From Lachnospiraceae bacterium 3-1 (GTDB taxonomy: Bacteria > Bacillota > Clostridia > Lachnospirales > Lachnospiraceae), in NCBI GenBank assembly GCA_000403255.2, contig KE159576.1, forward strand, positions 13,496-62,673: a DNA stretch of 49,178 bases. The letters are read 5' to 3'. The translations under genes were made by a program, and so were the position numbers. Below are positions 15,197 through 22,798 of the stretch, piece after piece (the first letter of the stretch is position 1; each line of letters starts with the position of its first letter). The notes below the pieces were generated by a model that saw only the letters and a program-made list of their open reading frames with translations, did no database searches and was not told where the DNA came from.

Positions 15197-15425
15197 ATAG
15201 CATATAGTTATTATCCGCAGTTACATAGCCAGTGTTATCAATCCCGATAACAAAATGATAACATTAGCCCATATAGGCAGGATAATATGGATATATCAAA
15301 TAATCAAAAGATATACATACTCGACAGAGAATAATACCTAAGCAAAATTAGTTAGGAAAAGTCGAGTTCGAATAGTAAACAAAAAGCCGGGAAGCCGCAT
15401 AAACAGCGGATTTTCCGGCTTTTGA
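15197..15425 (+). ncRNA. Candidate structured non-coding RNA of ~230 nt
   Basis: From the promoter at 15161 to the terminator at 15382-15423 there is no ORF with a ribosome site. Within it GTTATC...GATAAC/TGATAAC words (15235-15263) can pair, and a nested stem CTCGAC...CCTAA...TTAGG...GTCGAG spans ~15318-15366. The region sits between the HEPN-like gene and the channel gene. It could be an antitoxin RNA, a regulator or a relic. Confidence 0.45.
15382..15425 (+). terminator. Strong bidirectional terminator
   Basis: AAAAGCCGG (15382-15390) pairs with CCGGCTTTT (15415-15423), with an inner CCGC/GCGG stem. A's before and T's after allow it to work for the candidate ncRNA and for the channel operon coming from the right. 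TGATACC-tttt-TGATACC follows at 15436-15453. Confidence 0.8.
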
Positions 15426-15469
15426 TGTGGGGCGTGATACCTTTTTGATACCTATATTCTCAAATAAAC

Positions 15470-16861
15470 TTATTTAGTATATTTCCTAAATAACGTTGCA
15501 GTAAATAACGTCATGATTATAGAACCGCATAATAGTTCGACAGACATAGCTATTTGCGTAATACCAGATGTGGGAGCAGCACTGCCTTGTCCTACGGTTA
15601 TAAGTGTAAAAAAGCTGAAATATAGACTTTGGAGCCAATCAAATATTGTCTGACGATTAATATCAAAAATGCAATTTCTAAAATAATTGATTGAACAAGT
15701 AGAGGAGTTGGGTGTAAATCCAGTAAACATATAAATAAAGCTGAATAATAGTATTAAAAAGATTATGCTTATAAATGCTTTGAATGGTTTTTCTCCATAC
15801 CCTATTATTGCCTCTAATAAATAGTAAGGGAAAGCAGATATGCCTTTTTTGCTTCTTGTTTCCGCTCTTTTGCGTTGATAATAAAAATTAGCTATATGAT
15901 TATCATCTTCCCGTATATGATTGGAAGTCCATATTTGTTCTACTGCATAAAATGTATCAGCAATTTCGCCATATGTCGAAGATTTGAATAATTTATGTGT
16001 CCTATATTGACGAATTGTAAAATTAACAATGTCATGATAGCAAAAAGCAGTAATTTTGCACCTTGAATCAACATGAAAATCCTCCATTGAACCACGAATT
16101 ATAATGTTGAAGTTATGTGAGGGTGAAAGAATGGAAGTCTGATTCATGATTGTCTTTCCTAAAAATACAACATGATTAAAATTCATTCTATGAAATACAC
16201 ATTTGCATAGGGTCATACTGTCAAAGATAGTGTGGGATAAAGAACCTATGCTGAAGAAAATATTATCTAAATTACATTTTTTAAAATGGCAATTATAAAA
16301 GTCACATGCGCTAAATCCTTGTTTAAAATCTGGAACTATAAAAAGACTTGGTGTTTTACAAGAAATTATATTTGAAAAATCGCAATTTCTAAAAATGCAA
16401 TTATGGAAACATATCTTCTCTAAACAAATAGATTCAAAAATTACGTTATTGAATGTTATTCCCTCAAAAAAGGTTGAGGGCTTTATAGACGTAACTTTTA
16501 ATTTGGGTAATTTGCTTAAAAATGCTTCTTGACCACTAAAATTATAATTATATTCTTTGTCAGGAAAACGTTGAAAGAATAATAGTGGTTGTCGAGAGAT
16601 TTTCTTTGCCCACTCAAAGAAAATCAAATCATATGAATTATCAGTTAATTTTAATTCAGTATTGTAACAAATTTGCGTATATTGGTTATTGTCTTTGAAA
16701 CTTTTGAAGAAAGGTTCTTTGGGTTCATACTTCTTTTGGATTATAATGTGTTTTATATAAATAACCCATAACCATATACATTTTTTTAGGTCATGTGAAG
16801 CGATATGAAGTGAGTTGCAAAAATGTTTAGCTAATGCGTTTATATATTTGCGTTTTGACAT
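15470..16861 (-). CDS. Pentapeptide-repeat protein fused to a two-helix ion channel
   Basis: A 463-residue membrane protein. Residues ~130-260 are pentapeptide repeats (e.g. CIFRNCDFSN, CDFYNCHFKKCNL, CVFHRMNFNHVVF), which fold as a beta-helix. The C-terminus has two membrane helices flanking a pore loop, TLITVGQGS (residues ~419-427), where TVGQG takes the place of the K+ channel filter TVGYG. Such proteins are thought to be ligand-gated channels; some related fusions act in bacterial immunity. The second ATG (16861) is chosen since it overlaps the HTH stop as TAATG. The Gln in the filter suggests altered ion selectivity. Confidence 0.75.
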   Translation of the reverse strand: MSKRKYINALAKHFCNSLHIASHDLKKCIWLWVIYIKHIIIQKKYEPKEPFFKSFKDNNQYTQICYNTELKLTDNSYDLIFFEWAKKISRQPLLFFQRFPDKEYNYNFSGQEAFLSKLPKLKVTSIKPSTFFEGITFNNVIFESICLEKICFHNCIFRNCDFSNIISCKTPSLFIVPDFKQGFSACDFYNCHFKKCNLDNIFFSIGSLSHTIFDSMTLCKCVFHRMNFNHVVFLGKTIMNQTSILSPSHNFNIIIRGSMEDFHVDSRCKITAFCYHDIVNFTIRQYRTHKLFKSSTYGEIADTFYAVEQIWTSNHIREDDNHIANFYYQRKRAETRSKKGISAFPYYLLEAIIGYGEKPFKAFISIIFLILLFSFIYMFTGFTPNSSTCSINYFRNCIFDINRQTIFDWLQSLYFSFFTLITVGQGSAAPTSGITQIAMSVELLCGSIIMTLFTATLFRKYTK

Positions 16862-17436
16862 TATGGTTTTCTCCATTTATAACTATTATTTTTCTTGTCA
16901 TTCCCTTTTTCATCAACACTGCTACTTGTAGCAGGCCAGTTGATTTTCCATTCAAAATACTCGTCCTCTGAAATCTCTCCGCTTTTTAGCTGCTCTTTCC
17001 GCAGACACCACTCTCGCATGAAATCATTGACTAAACCGTACTCTAGCCACATACCCACTGGAGCATGAGCAGGCCAGTCATCATTGTCATAGTAACGCAC
17101 CGACTTATCATCAGAAGCGTTGCATTTGCCGGGATTACGGACAAGCTGAAATAAATGGATCGTGCTGCGGTCGTCTTCATCAAGCCAAAGGAATGTGAGC
17201 ATAATATCCTCGGCGCAACCGGGGGTAACACCAATAAAGTGAATATAATTGACGTTCAGTATCTTTGCCATTTCCATTAAAGTGTTGTTTTTGGGAACAC
17301 GATAGCCGGATTCATATTGTGCGATACGAACATCAGCATTGCGTTCCTCATATCCCAATTTCAAGCCTAGTTCACGCTGTGTCAAGCCCCGGAACGTGCG
17401 TATTCTCTTTATCCGTTCTCCTAATACCATAGTCAT
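16861..17436 (-). CDS. XRE-family HTH protein upstream of the channel gene
   Basis: A 191-residue protein. Residues ~5-65 are a clear XRE HTH (GERIKRIRTFRGLTQRELGL, then YESGYRVPKNNTLMEMAKIL). The rest is acidic and Trp-rich (DDWPAHAPVGMWLEYGLVND, then EYFEWKINWPAT), a tail also seen on accessory-element regulators. AAGGA precedes the ATG. It overlaps the channel gene by 1 nt, so the two are translated together; it likely controls or senses for the channel. Confidence 0.75.
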   Translation of the reverse strand: MTMVLGERIKRIRTFRGLTQRELGLKLGYEERNADVRIAQYESGYRVPKNNTLMEMAKILNVNYIHFIGVTPGCAEDIMLTFLWLDEDDRSTIHLFQLVRNPGKCNASDDKSVRYYDNDDWPAHAPVGMWLEYGLVNDFMREWCLRKEQLKSGEISEDEYFEWKINWPATSSSVDEKGNDKKNNSYKWRKP

Positions 17437-17452
17437 GTTTCCTTTCTGAAAA

Positions 17453-17959
17453 TTAGAATGATTGTTTTGAAATTATCATGTTGCATCTGCTCCACAACTC
17501 GTCTTTATATGCAAATACATCTTTATCAATCTTTCTTTCAACAAAGCCGATTTTTTCATAACATTGTTTCGCTAATGTGTTTTCATTGAAAACATTTAGT
17601 TGAACCGCTTTTGCTCCACTTATCTGAAAAGCGTATTGCAGAGTTAGATTCAGCATTTCTTTTCCGTAACCTTTTCCACGTTTAGTTTTATCAACAATAA
17701 CAAATTTAAGAAAACCGATATTGTCTGCTGTATTGACAGAATAACAGAAGAAGCCTACTGCCTGTCCGCTGTTTTCTGTTGCGACATAAGCACTGTCCGT
17801 CCAGTCCATTGCATTTTTCTCTAATAAATCATGGAAAGATTTTTGTGTCATGGGGTAGGGCAAAAGATTTGCACACCAAAAAGCATGAGTTCTTTCGTCA
17901 TCAATCCATTTTGATACATATTCGTAATCTTTGCTTGGTATATATGGTCGGATTCTCAT
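17453..17959 (-). CDS. GNAT-family N-acetyltransferase 1
   Basis: A 168-residue GNAT protein of the RimJ/RimL-like kind. Motif A is KFVIVDKTKRGKGYGKEML (residues ~84-102), with the R-G-K-G-Y-G acetyl-CoA loop. Motif B follows as NENTLAKQCYEKIGF. The substrate is unknown. It lies 16 nt upstream of the HTH gene on the same strand and may share its transcript. Its base composition matches the AT-rich cargo. Confidence 0.8.
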   Translation of the reverse strand: MRIRPYIPSKDYEYVSKWIDDERTHAFWCANLLPYPMTQKSFHDLLEKNAMDWTDSAYVATENSGQAVGFFCYSVNTADNIGFLKFVIVDKTKRGKGYGKEMLNLTLQYAFQISGAKAVQLNVFNENTLAKQCYEKIGFVERKIDKDVFAYKDELWSRCNMIISKQSF

Positions 17960-17997
17960 AAATGGAATGTCCTTTCTCCAATTTATTTATAAATTTG

Positions 17998-18471
17998 TTA
18001 TAGGTAGTACACCATAATATATTCTTCCTCGTTCTCCTTTACAATCTCAAAACCAATCTTTAAATACATCTTTGCCGCATAATTGGCTTTTTGAACAGAA
18101 AGAGAAACCCGACTGTACCCATGTGATTTAAGCAGGGCAAGAATTTCTTTCATCATAGCCGTTCCAATGCCAAAGCCCCGGTAATCTTTATAAAGAGAGA
18201 TTGCCAAAGAGGGCGTTTCAGCATCTATATGTCCGTAATCGTTCATACTGCGAACCCAAACAGCACCGACAATCTTACCGTCAACCTCTGCTGCTAATCC
18301 CCAATCATCTTTGGATTCCCCGAAACGCTCAACATAAACCTGTAATTCTGGAGATGTAATGATGGTTTTAGGTGGAGGTTCGATACCCTCTGGAACAAAA
18401 ATTGCTTCATATAGAAAATTATCCAGTAACGGATATTCCTGTTTTTGTATTTTTCGTATCGTTACGTCCAT
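17998..18471 (-). CDS. GNAT-family N-acetyltransferase 2
   Basis: A 157-residue GNAT protein. The acetyl-CoA loop is YKDYRGFGIGTAMMKEIL, followed by RVSLSVQKANYAAKMYLKIG. The ATG at 18471 follows GAGAGG by six bases; the frame upstream has no ribosome site. It is the most upstream gene of the leftward cargo group (GNAT2, GNAT1, HTH, channel). Its substrate is not clear. Confidence 0.8.
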   Translation of the reverse strand: MDVTIRKIQKQEYPLLDNFLYEAIFVPEGIEPPPKTIITSPELQVYVERFGESKDDWGLAAEVDGKIVGAVWVRSMNDYGHIDAETPSLAISLYKDYRGFGIGTAMMKEILALLKSHGYSRVSLSVQKANYAAKMYLKIGFEIVKENEEEYIMVYYL

Positions 18472-18591
18472 AGCTGACCTCTCAATTCTGTATTCTCCAT
18501 ATATTCTAGCATAATTCAGATAATACAGCAATAAAAACTTATCAGAAATGCTAAATTTAATAAAAAAGATAAGTTTAACAAATAGGCTATT

Positions 18592-18620
18592 GACAATAAC
18601 AGAAATGTTAAGTATAATTC
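18592..18620 (+). promoter_or_regulatory. Promoter of xis-int with repeated TTAA operator-like words
   Basis: TTGACA, 17 bases, TATAAT is a consensus sigma-A promoter. Around it (18540-18655) are iterated GCTAA/GTTAA/TTAAC words, including TTAAG...CTTAA and CGCTAAAC near the excisionase start. They look like binding sites for a regulator or for the excisionase itself. The promoter reads into xis and int and, in a circular form, into mobC. Confidence 0.75.
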
Positions 18621-18665
18621 AAATACAGAACTTAACAAAAACGCTAAACAAAAGGAGGATATTGA

Positions 18666-18857
18666 ATGAGGAATGAACTATTTGTAACTGCCGGGGAGGT
18701 AGCGCAGGAGTTGGGTGTTTCCAAACCATTTGCTTACAAATTAGTACGACAGATGAATGAGGAACTGGAAGAAAAGGGTTTTATTACAATCGCTGGACGT
18801 GTCAGCAGAAAATATTATGAAGAAAAATTCTACGGCATGGCGCAGGCGGCGAACTAA
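18666..18857 (+). CDS. xis: Excisionase-like small HTH protein
   Basis: A 63-residue protein: FVTAGEVAQELGVSKPFAYK is a winged HTH as in small excisionases (directionality factors) and MerR-like binders, followed by VRQMNEELEEKGF and a basic end. AGGAGG lies seven bases before the ATG. It is 12 nt upstream of int, the usual order in integrative elements, where it shifts integrase toward excision. Confidence 0.8.
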   Translation: MRNELFVTAGEVAQELGVSKPFAYKLVRQMNEELEEKGFITIAGRVSRKYYEEKFYGMAQAAN

Positions 18858-18869
18858 GGAGGGCGGATT

Positions 18870-19841
18870 ATGGCGGCATATAAAGATGAACAGCGTGGAA
18901 CGTGGTATGTATCGTTCCATTATTATGACTGGACGGGGAAGAACTGCCGGAAAGTCAAGAGAGGTTTTAAGACTAAAAGAGAAGCTACGGAGTGGGAACA
19001 TCATTTCCGTATGAAAGAAGCGGCTGATTTAGATATGACTTTCGGGGAATTTGTGCAGGCGTACACAAGGGATATGAAGCCAAAATTGAAACACAATACT
19101 TGGCTGACAAAGGAGCATATTTTACGCACAAAATTGTTGCCGTACTTTGAGAATAAGAAAATGTGTGATATTCGTGCAAAAGATATTATTCAGTGGCAGA
19201 ATGAGCAGATTTCCTATCGTGATGAAAAAGGAAAGCCCTATGCGCCGACTTATCTGAAAACTCTGCAATCTGAATTGAGCGCATTGTTTAATCATGCGGT
19301 GCGGTTTTACGAATTAAAAAGTAATCCTGTTGTCAAAGCCGGGCCGCTTGGAAAAGGGAAAGCAGAGGAAATGCTTTTTTGGACGAAAGAGGAATATCTG
19401 AAATTCATTGAAGCAGTAAAAGACAAGCCATATTCCTATCAAGCATTTCAAATTTTATACTGGTGTGGCTTGCGTGTTGGTGAACTTTTAGCACTCACGC
19501 CACAGGATATAGATTTTGATAACAAGGTCATTCGGATAACAAAATCTTATCAGCGGTTAGAGGGAAAAGATGTGATAACAGACCCCAAAACACCGAAAAG
19601 CAAGCGCAATATCAGTATGCCGGATTTTTTGTGTGAGGAATTAAAAGAGTATCTCGGCAGATTGTACGGACTTCTCCCGACTGACCGTATCTTTCATCTG
19701 ACAAAAAGTTTCCTGCACCATGAAATGACGAGAGGAGCAGGAAAAGCAGGCGTAAAGCGCATTAGAATCCATGATGGGCGTGATATAATAGGGACAAATC
19801 AGAGGAAACCTAGTAAAATCAAGGGGTTGCAGATGATTTAG
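18870..19841 (+). pseudogene. int: Tyrosine integrase, C-terminus replaced at the element end
   Basis: Residues 1-302 are a normal Tn916/phage-type integrase: an AP2-like N-terminal arm-binding domain (KDEQRGTWYVSFHYYDWTGK), a SAM-like core-binding domain (~55-160), and the catalytic domain with R202 in CGLRVGEL and H301 in RIRIHD. After HD at 19775 homology stops and a 21-residue tail (GRDIIGTNQRKPSKIKGLQM...) leads to a stop. The HxxR Arg, GHE and catalytic Tyr are missing here but are encoded at 7425-7595. In this state it cannot cut DNA. AGGAGGG precedes the ATG. Confidence 0.8.
19770..19798. other. Candidate attR of the IME
   Basis: The element side ends at CATGAT (His-Asp of the integrase, 19770-19775). 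The flank GGGCGTGATATAATAGGGACAA follows. TATAATAGGGACAAA (19784-19798) is the inverted partner of TTTGTCGTTATTATA (7403-7417). Confidence 0.45.
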
Positions 19842-20080
19842 TCCTATTATTTTTTGCAATGAAAAAAGAGATATAGGACAGGCCTGTTATATATAAATAT
19901 CTCATAGTGTATACGAAGTCAAAGTTATTGTTTTTGATGTTGGTTTCGTGTTGCCGAAAGGGGAGTGATAACTGAATATTGAATTTAGGTAGGACTAAAT
20001 TGACTGATTGAAACATGGTGTTTCGCTGTCGGTTTAGTCCTTTTGCATTTTAATCTTAAAATTAAATGGAGGAAAAGATT
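19842..20080. promoter_or_regulatory. Non-coding leader between the IME and ICE-2
   Basis: This stretch holds an inverted GTCCTAT (19841-19847) / ATAGGAC (19873-19879), one lone GATATAGGA word (19870-19878), and the hairpin described at 19991. I see no ORF with a ribosome site and no clear promoter. Confidence 0.4.
19991..20050 (+). terminator. Two-part hairpin/terminator before the first ICE-2 gene
   Basis: AGGACTAAA (19991-19999) pairs with TTTAGTCCT (20033-20041), and an inner GAAAC/GTTTC stem (20010-20024) sits inside. CTTTTGCATTTT follows. It can end transcripts leaving the IME or act as an attenuator for the gene at 20081. Confidence 0.6.
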
Positions 20081-20416
20081 ATGTTAAATTACAAAGCATT
20101 GGAACACAGTGACGATTTTGGAACAGAGGTAATCTGTTGGGTGGAAGTAGCAGGTGTGCCTGAAAGATTTGTGGATGAAGCAAAGCGGATTGATGGAGAG
20201 AATTATAGCAGTGACTGCTTTGGTGTCTGCATACAGTATGACCGGGATAACGGGGAGTATTTTGCTATGGAGGATGCACCGGGATATAACCTTTATTACA
20301 CGGACAATAAAGGGGATAAACACTGGCTGCCATATAAAGTGAATAAACAGGAAATAGAGTTGTTATCTCGAAATATTGAGCCAGAGATAGAACAGGAAAT
20401 AGGACGGTCAAGATAA
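20081..20416 (+). CDS. Hypothetical protein, first gene of ICE-2
   Basis: A 111-residue acidic protein (MLNYKALEHSDDFGTEVICW, then CFGVCIQYDRDNGEYFAMED). No family is recognised. The second ATG (20081) is chosen because GGAGG lies eight bases before it; the first ATG is part of that ribosome site. It opens a plus-strand series with the HTH and ParM-like genes. Confidence 0.6.
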   Translation: MLNYKALEHSDDFGTEVICWVEVAGVPERFVDEAKRIDGENYSSDCFGVCIQYDRDNGEYFAMEDAPGYNLYYTDNKGDKHWLPYKVNKQEIELLSRNIEPEIEQEIGRSR

Positions 20417-20489
20417 TAGCCGGACAATAGGATGGGCATATCGGACTGCCGGTCCGGTATGTTCATCAAATACAAATACTAAGCGGAAG

Positions 20490-20990
20490 ATGGTGCATCG
20501 TATGGAAAATTTTGAGAAAGATATGTTGAGGTTTATCCGTCTGCATAAACAATGCGATAAAGCCCGCTTAATCCAAAATATGAATAAGGTTATGCAGGAA
20601 AAGGGAATTAAGCGGAGGAATAAGTGCAGATGGATTGCAGAGATAACCGGTGTGCCGGTAGGAACTGTAAATACATGGTTTACCACAGCGAAATGCCGTG
20701 ACAAGAACAGAATACCGCCGGATGCTATGTGTCTGCTGGCGTTGGCATTGAAAGTACCGGTACGGAGGTTCCTTGAAGGGGAAGAAGAAAAACAGAAAGA
20801 TGGGATGGTAAAGCCGGACAGAAGAAGCCGCATTTATTGTTCCATCCGCAGGAATGAGGCAGAGGATGCCTGGAATGACAGGTATGCACTCCAAATGGGG
20901 GAATGGGGTAAGCAGGATAAGGAAGTGAAACAGAAATTTCTGGATGAATTGTATTTTCAGCATCTGGAGCAGAATCGCAAGGATAAGTAA
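20490..20990 (+). CDS. HTH-containing protein upstream of the ParM-like gene
   Basis: A 166-residue basic protein with an HTH at ~42-65 (KCRWIAEITGVPVGTVNTWF) and a second helix pair (PPDAMCLLALALKVPVRRFL) like a phage-regulator dimer tail. The C-terminus is charged. The start is uncertain: GGAAG is too close to ATG 20490 and far from ATG 20502. It probably regulates the partition genes that follow 27 nt downstream. Confidence 0.6.
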   Translation: MVHRMENFEKDMLRFIRLHKQCDKARLIQNMNKVMQEKGIKRRNKCRWIAEITGVPVGTVNTWFTTAKCRDKNRIPPDAMCLLALALKVPVRRFLEGEEEKQKDGMVKPDRRSRIYCSIRRNEAEDAWNDRYALQMGEWGKQDKEVKQKFLDELYFQHLEQNRKDK

Positions 20991-21016
20991 CTGAATGGAA
21001 AAGGAGGCAATGAAGT

Positions 21017-21943
21017 ATGGATAAAAGCACAATAGTGATCGGAATCGACCACGGCTGGTCCGGGATGAAAACGGTGCATGAGGTATTTACATCGGGCTGC
21101 AAGGAAATCAGCACAGAGCCGGCATTTACCGAAAACCTGCTGGAGTATGGCGGGAAATATTACAAGATTGGCAGTAAGCGTCTGGAGGTTAAGGACACAA
21201 AGGTAACGGATGAAAATTATTATATGCTGACACTGGCAGCAGTAGCAAAGGAATTAAAAATCAGGGGGAAAAAAACAGCCCATGTCCTTCTGGCGGTAGG
21301 GCTTCCGTTGACAAGGTTCGGGGATGAAAAGAAAGATTTTGTTTCTTATCTGTCAAGGAGAAAGGAAGTCGTTTATTTCTTTGAAAAAGAGAAATACCAT
21401 ATTTTCATTGACAATGTATGTGTCTATCCCCAATGTTATGCGGCAGTGATTGACCGGATTGATAAATTCCCGGAGAAACAGCTTGTTGTGGATATTGGTT
21501 CATGGACGGTGGATATTATGCCGATTATCAACCATCTGCCGGATGAATCGGCGTGTGTGACACAGCCGCATGGGATAATCACCTGCATACAGCAGATTAA
21601 CAAGGAGTGTGTGAGGCAGTTAAACGCAGAGGTGGACGAGTATGATATTCAGAAAGTCATGGTAAATGGCGGGGATGGGCTACCGGAGAAATACCGGGAG
21701 ATTATCATTAAGGAAATCCGTGCTTATTGTCAGCAGATATACCACAATATCCGAGAGCTTGGTTACAACATGGACCTGACGCAGATTATCTTTGTGGGCG
21801 GCGGCGCCGGCGTGATGAAACGCTTTGGTAACTTTGGGCAGGGGAATATCCAGTATATTGAGGATGTAAGGGCAAATGCGAAAGGATATGAAATGCTTGG
21901 CAGTGCTTATCTGGCAAAGTCACAGAGGCGTAAGATCGGATAG
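21017..21943 (+). CDS. parM: ParM/StbA-family actin-like ATPase
   Basis: A 308-residue actin-fold protein. Phosphate-1 is VIGIDHGWSG (residues 7-16), phosphate-2 is LVVDIGSWTVDIM (~156-168) and the adenosine motif is FVGGGAGV (~263). ParM filaments push plasmid copies apart, together with a DNA-binding ParR at a centromere. AAGGAGG precedes the ATG. The next gene looks like the ParR partner. On an integrative element this points to a replicating circular phase. Confidence 0.85.
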   Translation: MDKSTIVIGIDHGWSGMKTVHEVFTSGCKEISTEPAFTENLLEYGGKYYKIGSKRLEVKDTKVTDENYYMLTLAAVAKELKIRGKKTAHVLLAVGLPLTRFGDEKKDFVSYLSRRKEVVYFFEKEKYHIFIDNVCVYPQCYAAVIDRIDKFPEKQLVVDIGSWTVDIMPIINHLPDESACVTQPHGIITCIQQINKECVRQLNAEVDEYDIQKVMVNGGDGLPEKYREIIIKEIRAYCQQIYHNIRELGYNMDLTQIIFVGGGAGVMKRFGNFGQGNIQYIEDVRANAKGYEMLGSAYLAKSQRRKIG

Positions 21944-21954
21944 GGGGGATTGCT

Positions 21955-22389
21955 ATGGCGAGCGGGGATTTATTCCGTGGGTTTCTGTTACGTTTTTCAA
22001 TGAAAAAGGACCAGCATGTAAGGATGCTGGAGAAATTTGAGGACAACAGGCTCAATGGGGGAAAAGCCAAAACCCAGATTATTATGGACGCACTGGAAAT
22101 GTACTATCATGCTTTGGAAAGTGATGGTGGCAGCGGGGAGGATGAAACGGTTACAGTGCGGGAGATGGAAGAAAAAATGGAGCAGAGGCTGGTACAGTTC
22201 CGGCAGGAGATAAAGGAAGAAATGGCACAGGAACTTTTCCGCATGATTATCAGCAGCATGGCAGGGCAGCCGTCAGTGGAATTTCCCATTAGGAAAGAGA
22301 AACAGGAGGAACCGGGGGAGGATGCCGCTGCGGACATCAGTGGGATGCCGGACATTATGGATAAGATTATGGACTGGAGCGAGAGTTAG
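21955..22389 (+). CDS. ParR-like partner of the actin-like ATPase
   Basis: A 144-residue acidic protein, 11 nt after parM. The N-terminus (RFSMKKDQHVRMLEKFEDNR, then GGKAKTQIIMDALEMYY) fits a ribbon-helix-helix DNA-binding domain as in ParR adaptors; the rest is coiled coil and a disordered acidic tail. ParR proteins bind tandem repeats spaced about one helical turn; such 11-bp repeat pairs are found in this element at 30450-34199. Confidence 0.6.
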   Translation: MASGDLFRGFLLRFSMKKDQHVRMLEKFEDNRLNGGKAKTQIIMDALEMYYHALESDGGSGEDETVTVREMEEKMEQRLVQFRQEIKEEMAQELFRMIISSMAGQPSVEFPIRKEKQEEPGEDAAADISGMPDIMDKIMDWSES

Positions 22390-22400
22390 GAGGAATCGGT

Positions 22401-22577
22401 ATGGTAAAGCAGGGAATCAAAGGTACTGCCCATTTCATGGGTTGGATGTTCAAAGGTGCAGCATGGATTTTGATACACATCTTGAAACTGGCGCTGGCGG
22501 TGTTGGAGATTGCCCTGCTTTTGGCCGGGAATGTGTTGAAGATGATGCTGCTGGTCTTTCACGCAGGGCGGTGTTAG
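22401..22577 (+). CDS. Small 58-residue membrane protein
   Basis: A short ORF with a strong AGGAGG seven bases before its ATG, 11 nt after the ParR-like gene. MVKQGIKGTAHFMGWMFKGA is followed by a long hydrophobic stretch (WILIHILKLALAVLEIALLL) and LVFHAGRC, so one or two membrane helices are expected. I do not recognise the family. Its position ties it to the partition operon, and it ends before the terminator at 22684. Confidence 0.6.
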   Translation: MVKQGIKGTAHFMGWMFKGAAWILIHILKLALAVLEIALLLAGNVLKMMLLVFHAGRC

Positions 22578-22683
22578 GAGAAAGGTTATGATGGAGAGTA
22601 AAGATTTTGTTTTTATCCGTGGCAGGATGGCAATGGAATAAGGGAAAGCCAGGTTTGCGGACCGGCTTTATGGGTTGAAAAGG

Positions 22684-22710
22684 CACGCTGGAATATGCGT
22701 GTTTTTTTTT
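22684..22710 (+). terminator. Terminator after the partition operon
   Basis: CACGC (22684-22688) pairs with GCGTG (22697-22701), followed by nine T's. A second hairpin, CCGGG-aaacg-CCCGG, follows at 22722-22736 in the adhesin leader. Confidence 0.75.
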
Positions 22711-22798
22711 CTGCACAAATGCCGGGAAACGCCCGGTATCTGTGCCGGCAGGGAATATCCGCAGGAAACAGATTACTATGTATGAATGGAGGATGTAT

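Larger units (their letters stand above)
7425..19775 (+). mobile_element. Integrative mobilizable element with MobV/TnpZ relaxase and split integrase
   Basis: The segment is bounded on the left by the C-terminal integrase piece and on the right by its N-terminal piece. Between them are mobC, a RepA-like ATPase, an oriT-like hairpin set, a MobV relaxase, tnpV, Arc-like repressors, cargo, xis and int. It has no mating-pore or coupling-protein genes, so it should need a helper such as the neighbouring ICE-2 machinery. Relaxase plus TnpV recall Tn4451/Tn4453, but no large serine recombinase is present. The ends are inferred from where the two integrase halves stop matching a normal integrase. Confidence 0.7.

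Noticed and set aside
15361..15375. tRNA-like T-loop (GAGTTCGAATAG)
   Set aside because: No acceptor, D-arm or anticodon stem can be formed around it; the bases are part of the nested stem of the candidate ncRNA.
18870..19841. Integrase interrupted by insertion of another element
   Set aside because: An insertion would leave the N-terminal part on the left and the C-terminal part on the right. Here the order is reversed.
19870..19878. GATATAGGA as a seventh array unit
   Set aside because: A single half-unit, 10 kb from the array and without the paired word; it falls inside another inverted repeat.
22588..22641. 17-codon ORF (MMESKDFVFIRGRMAME)
   Set aside because: Has GGAGAAAGG upstream but is very short and ends before the terminator; no support beyond that.
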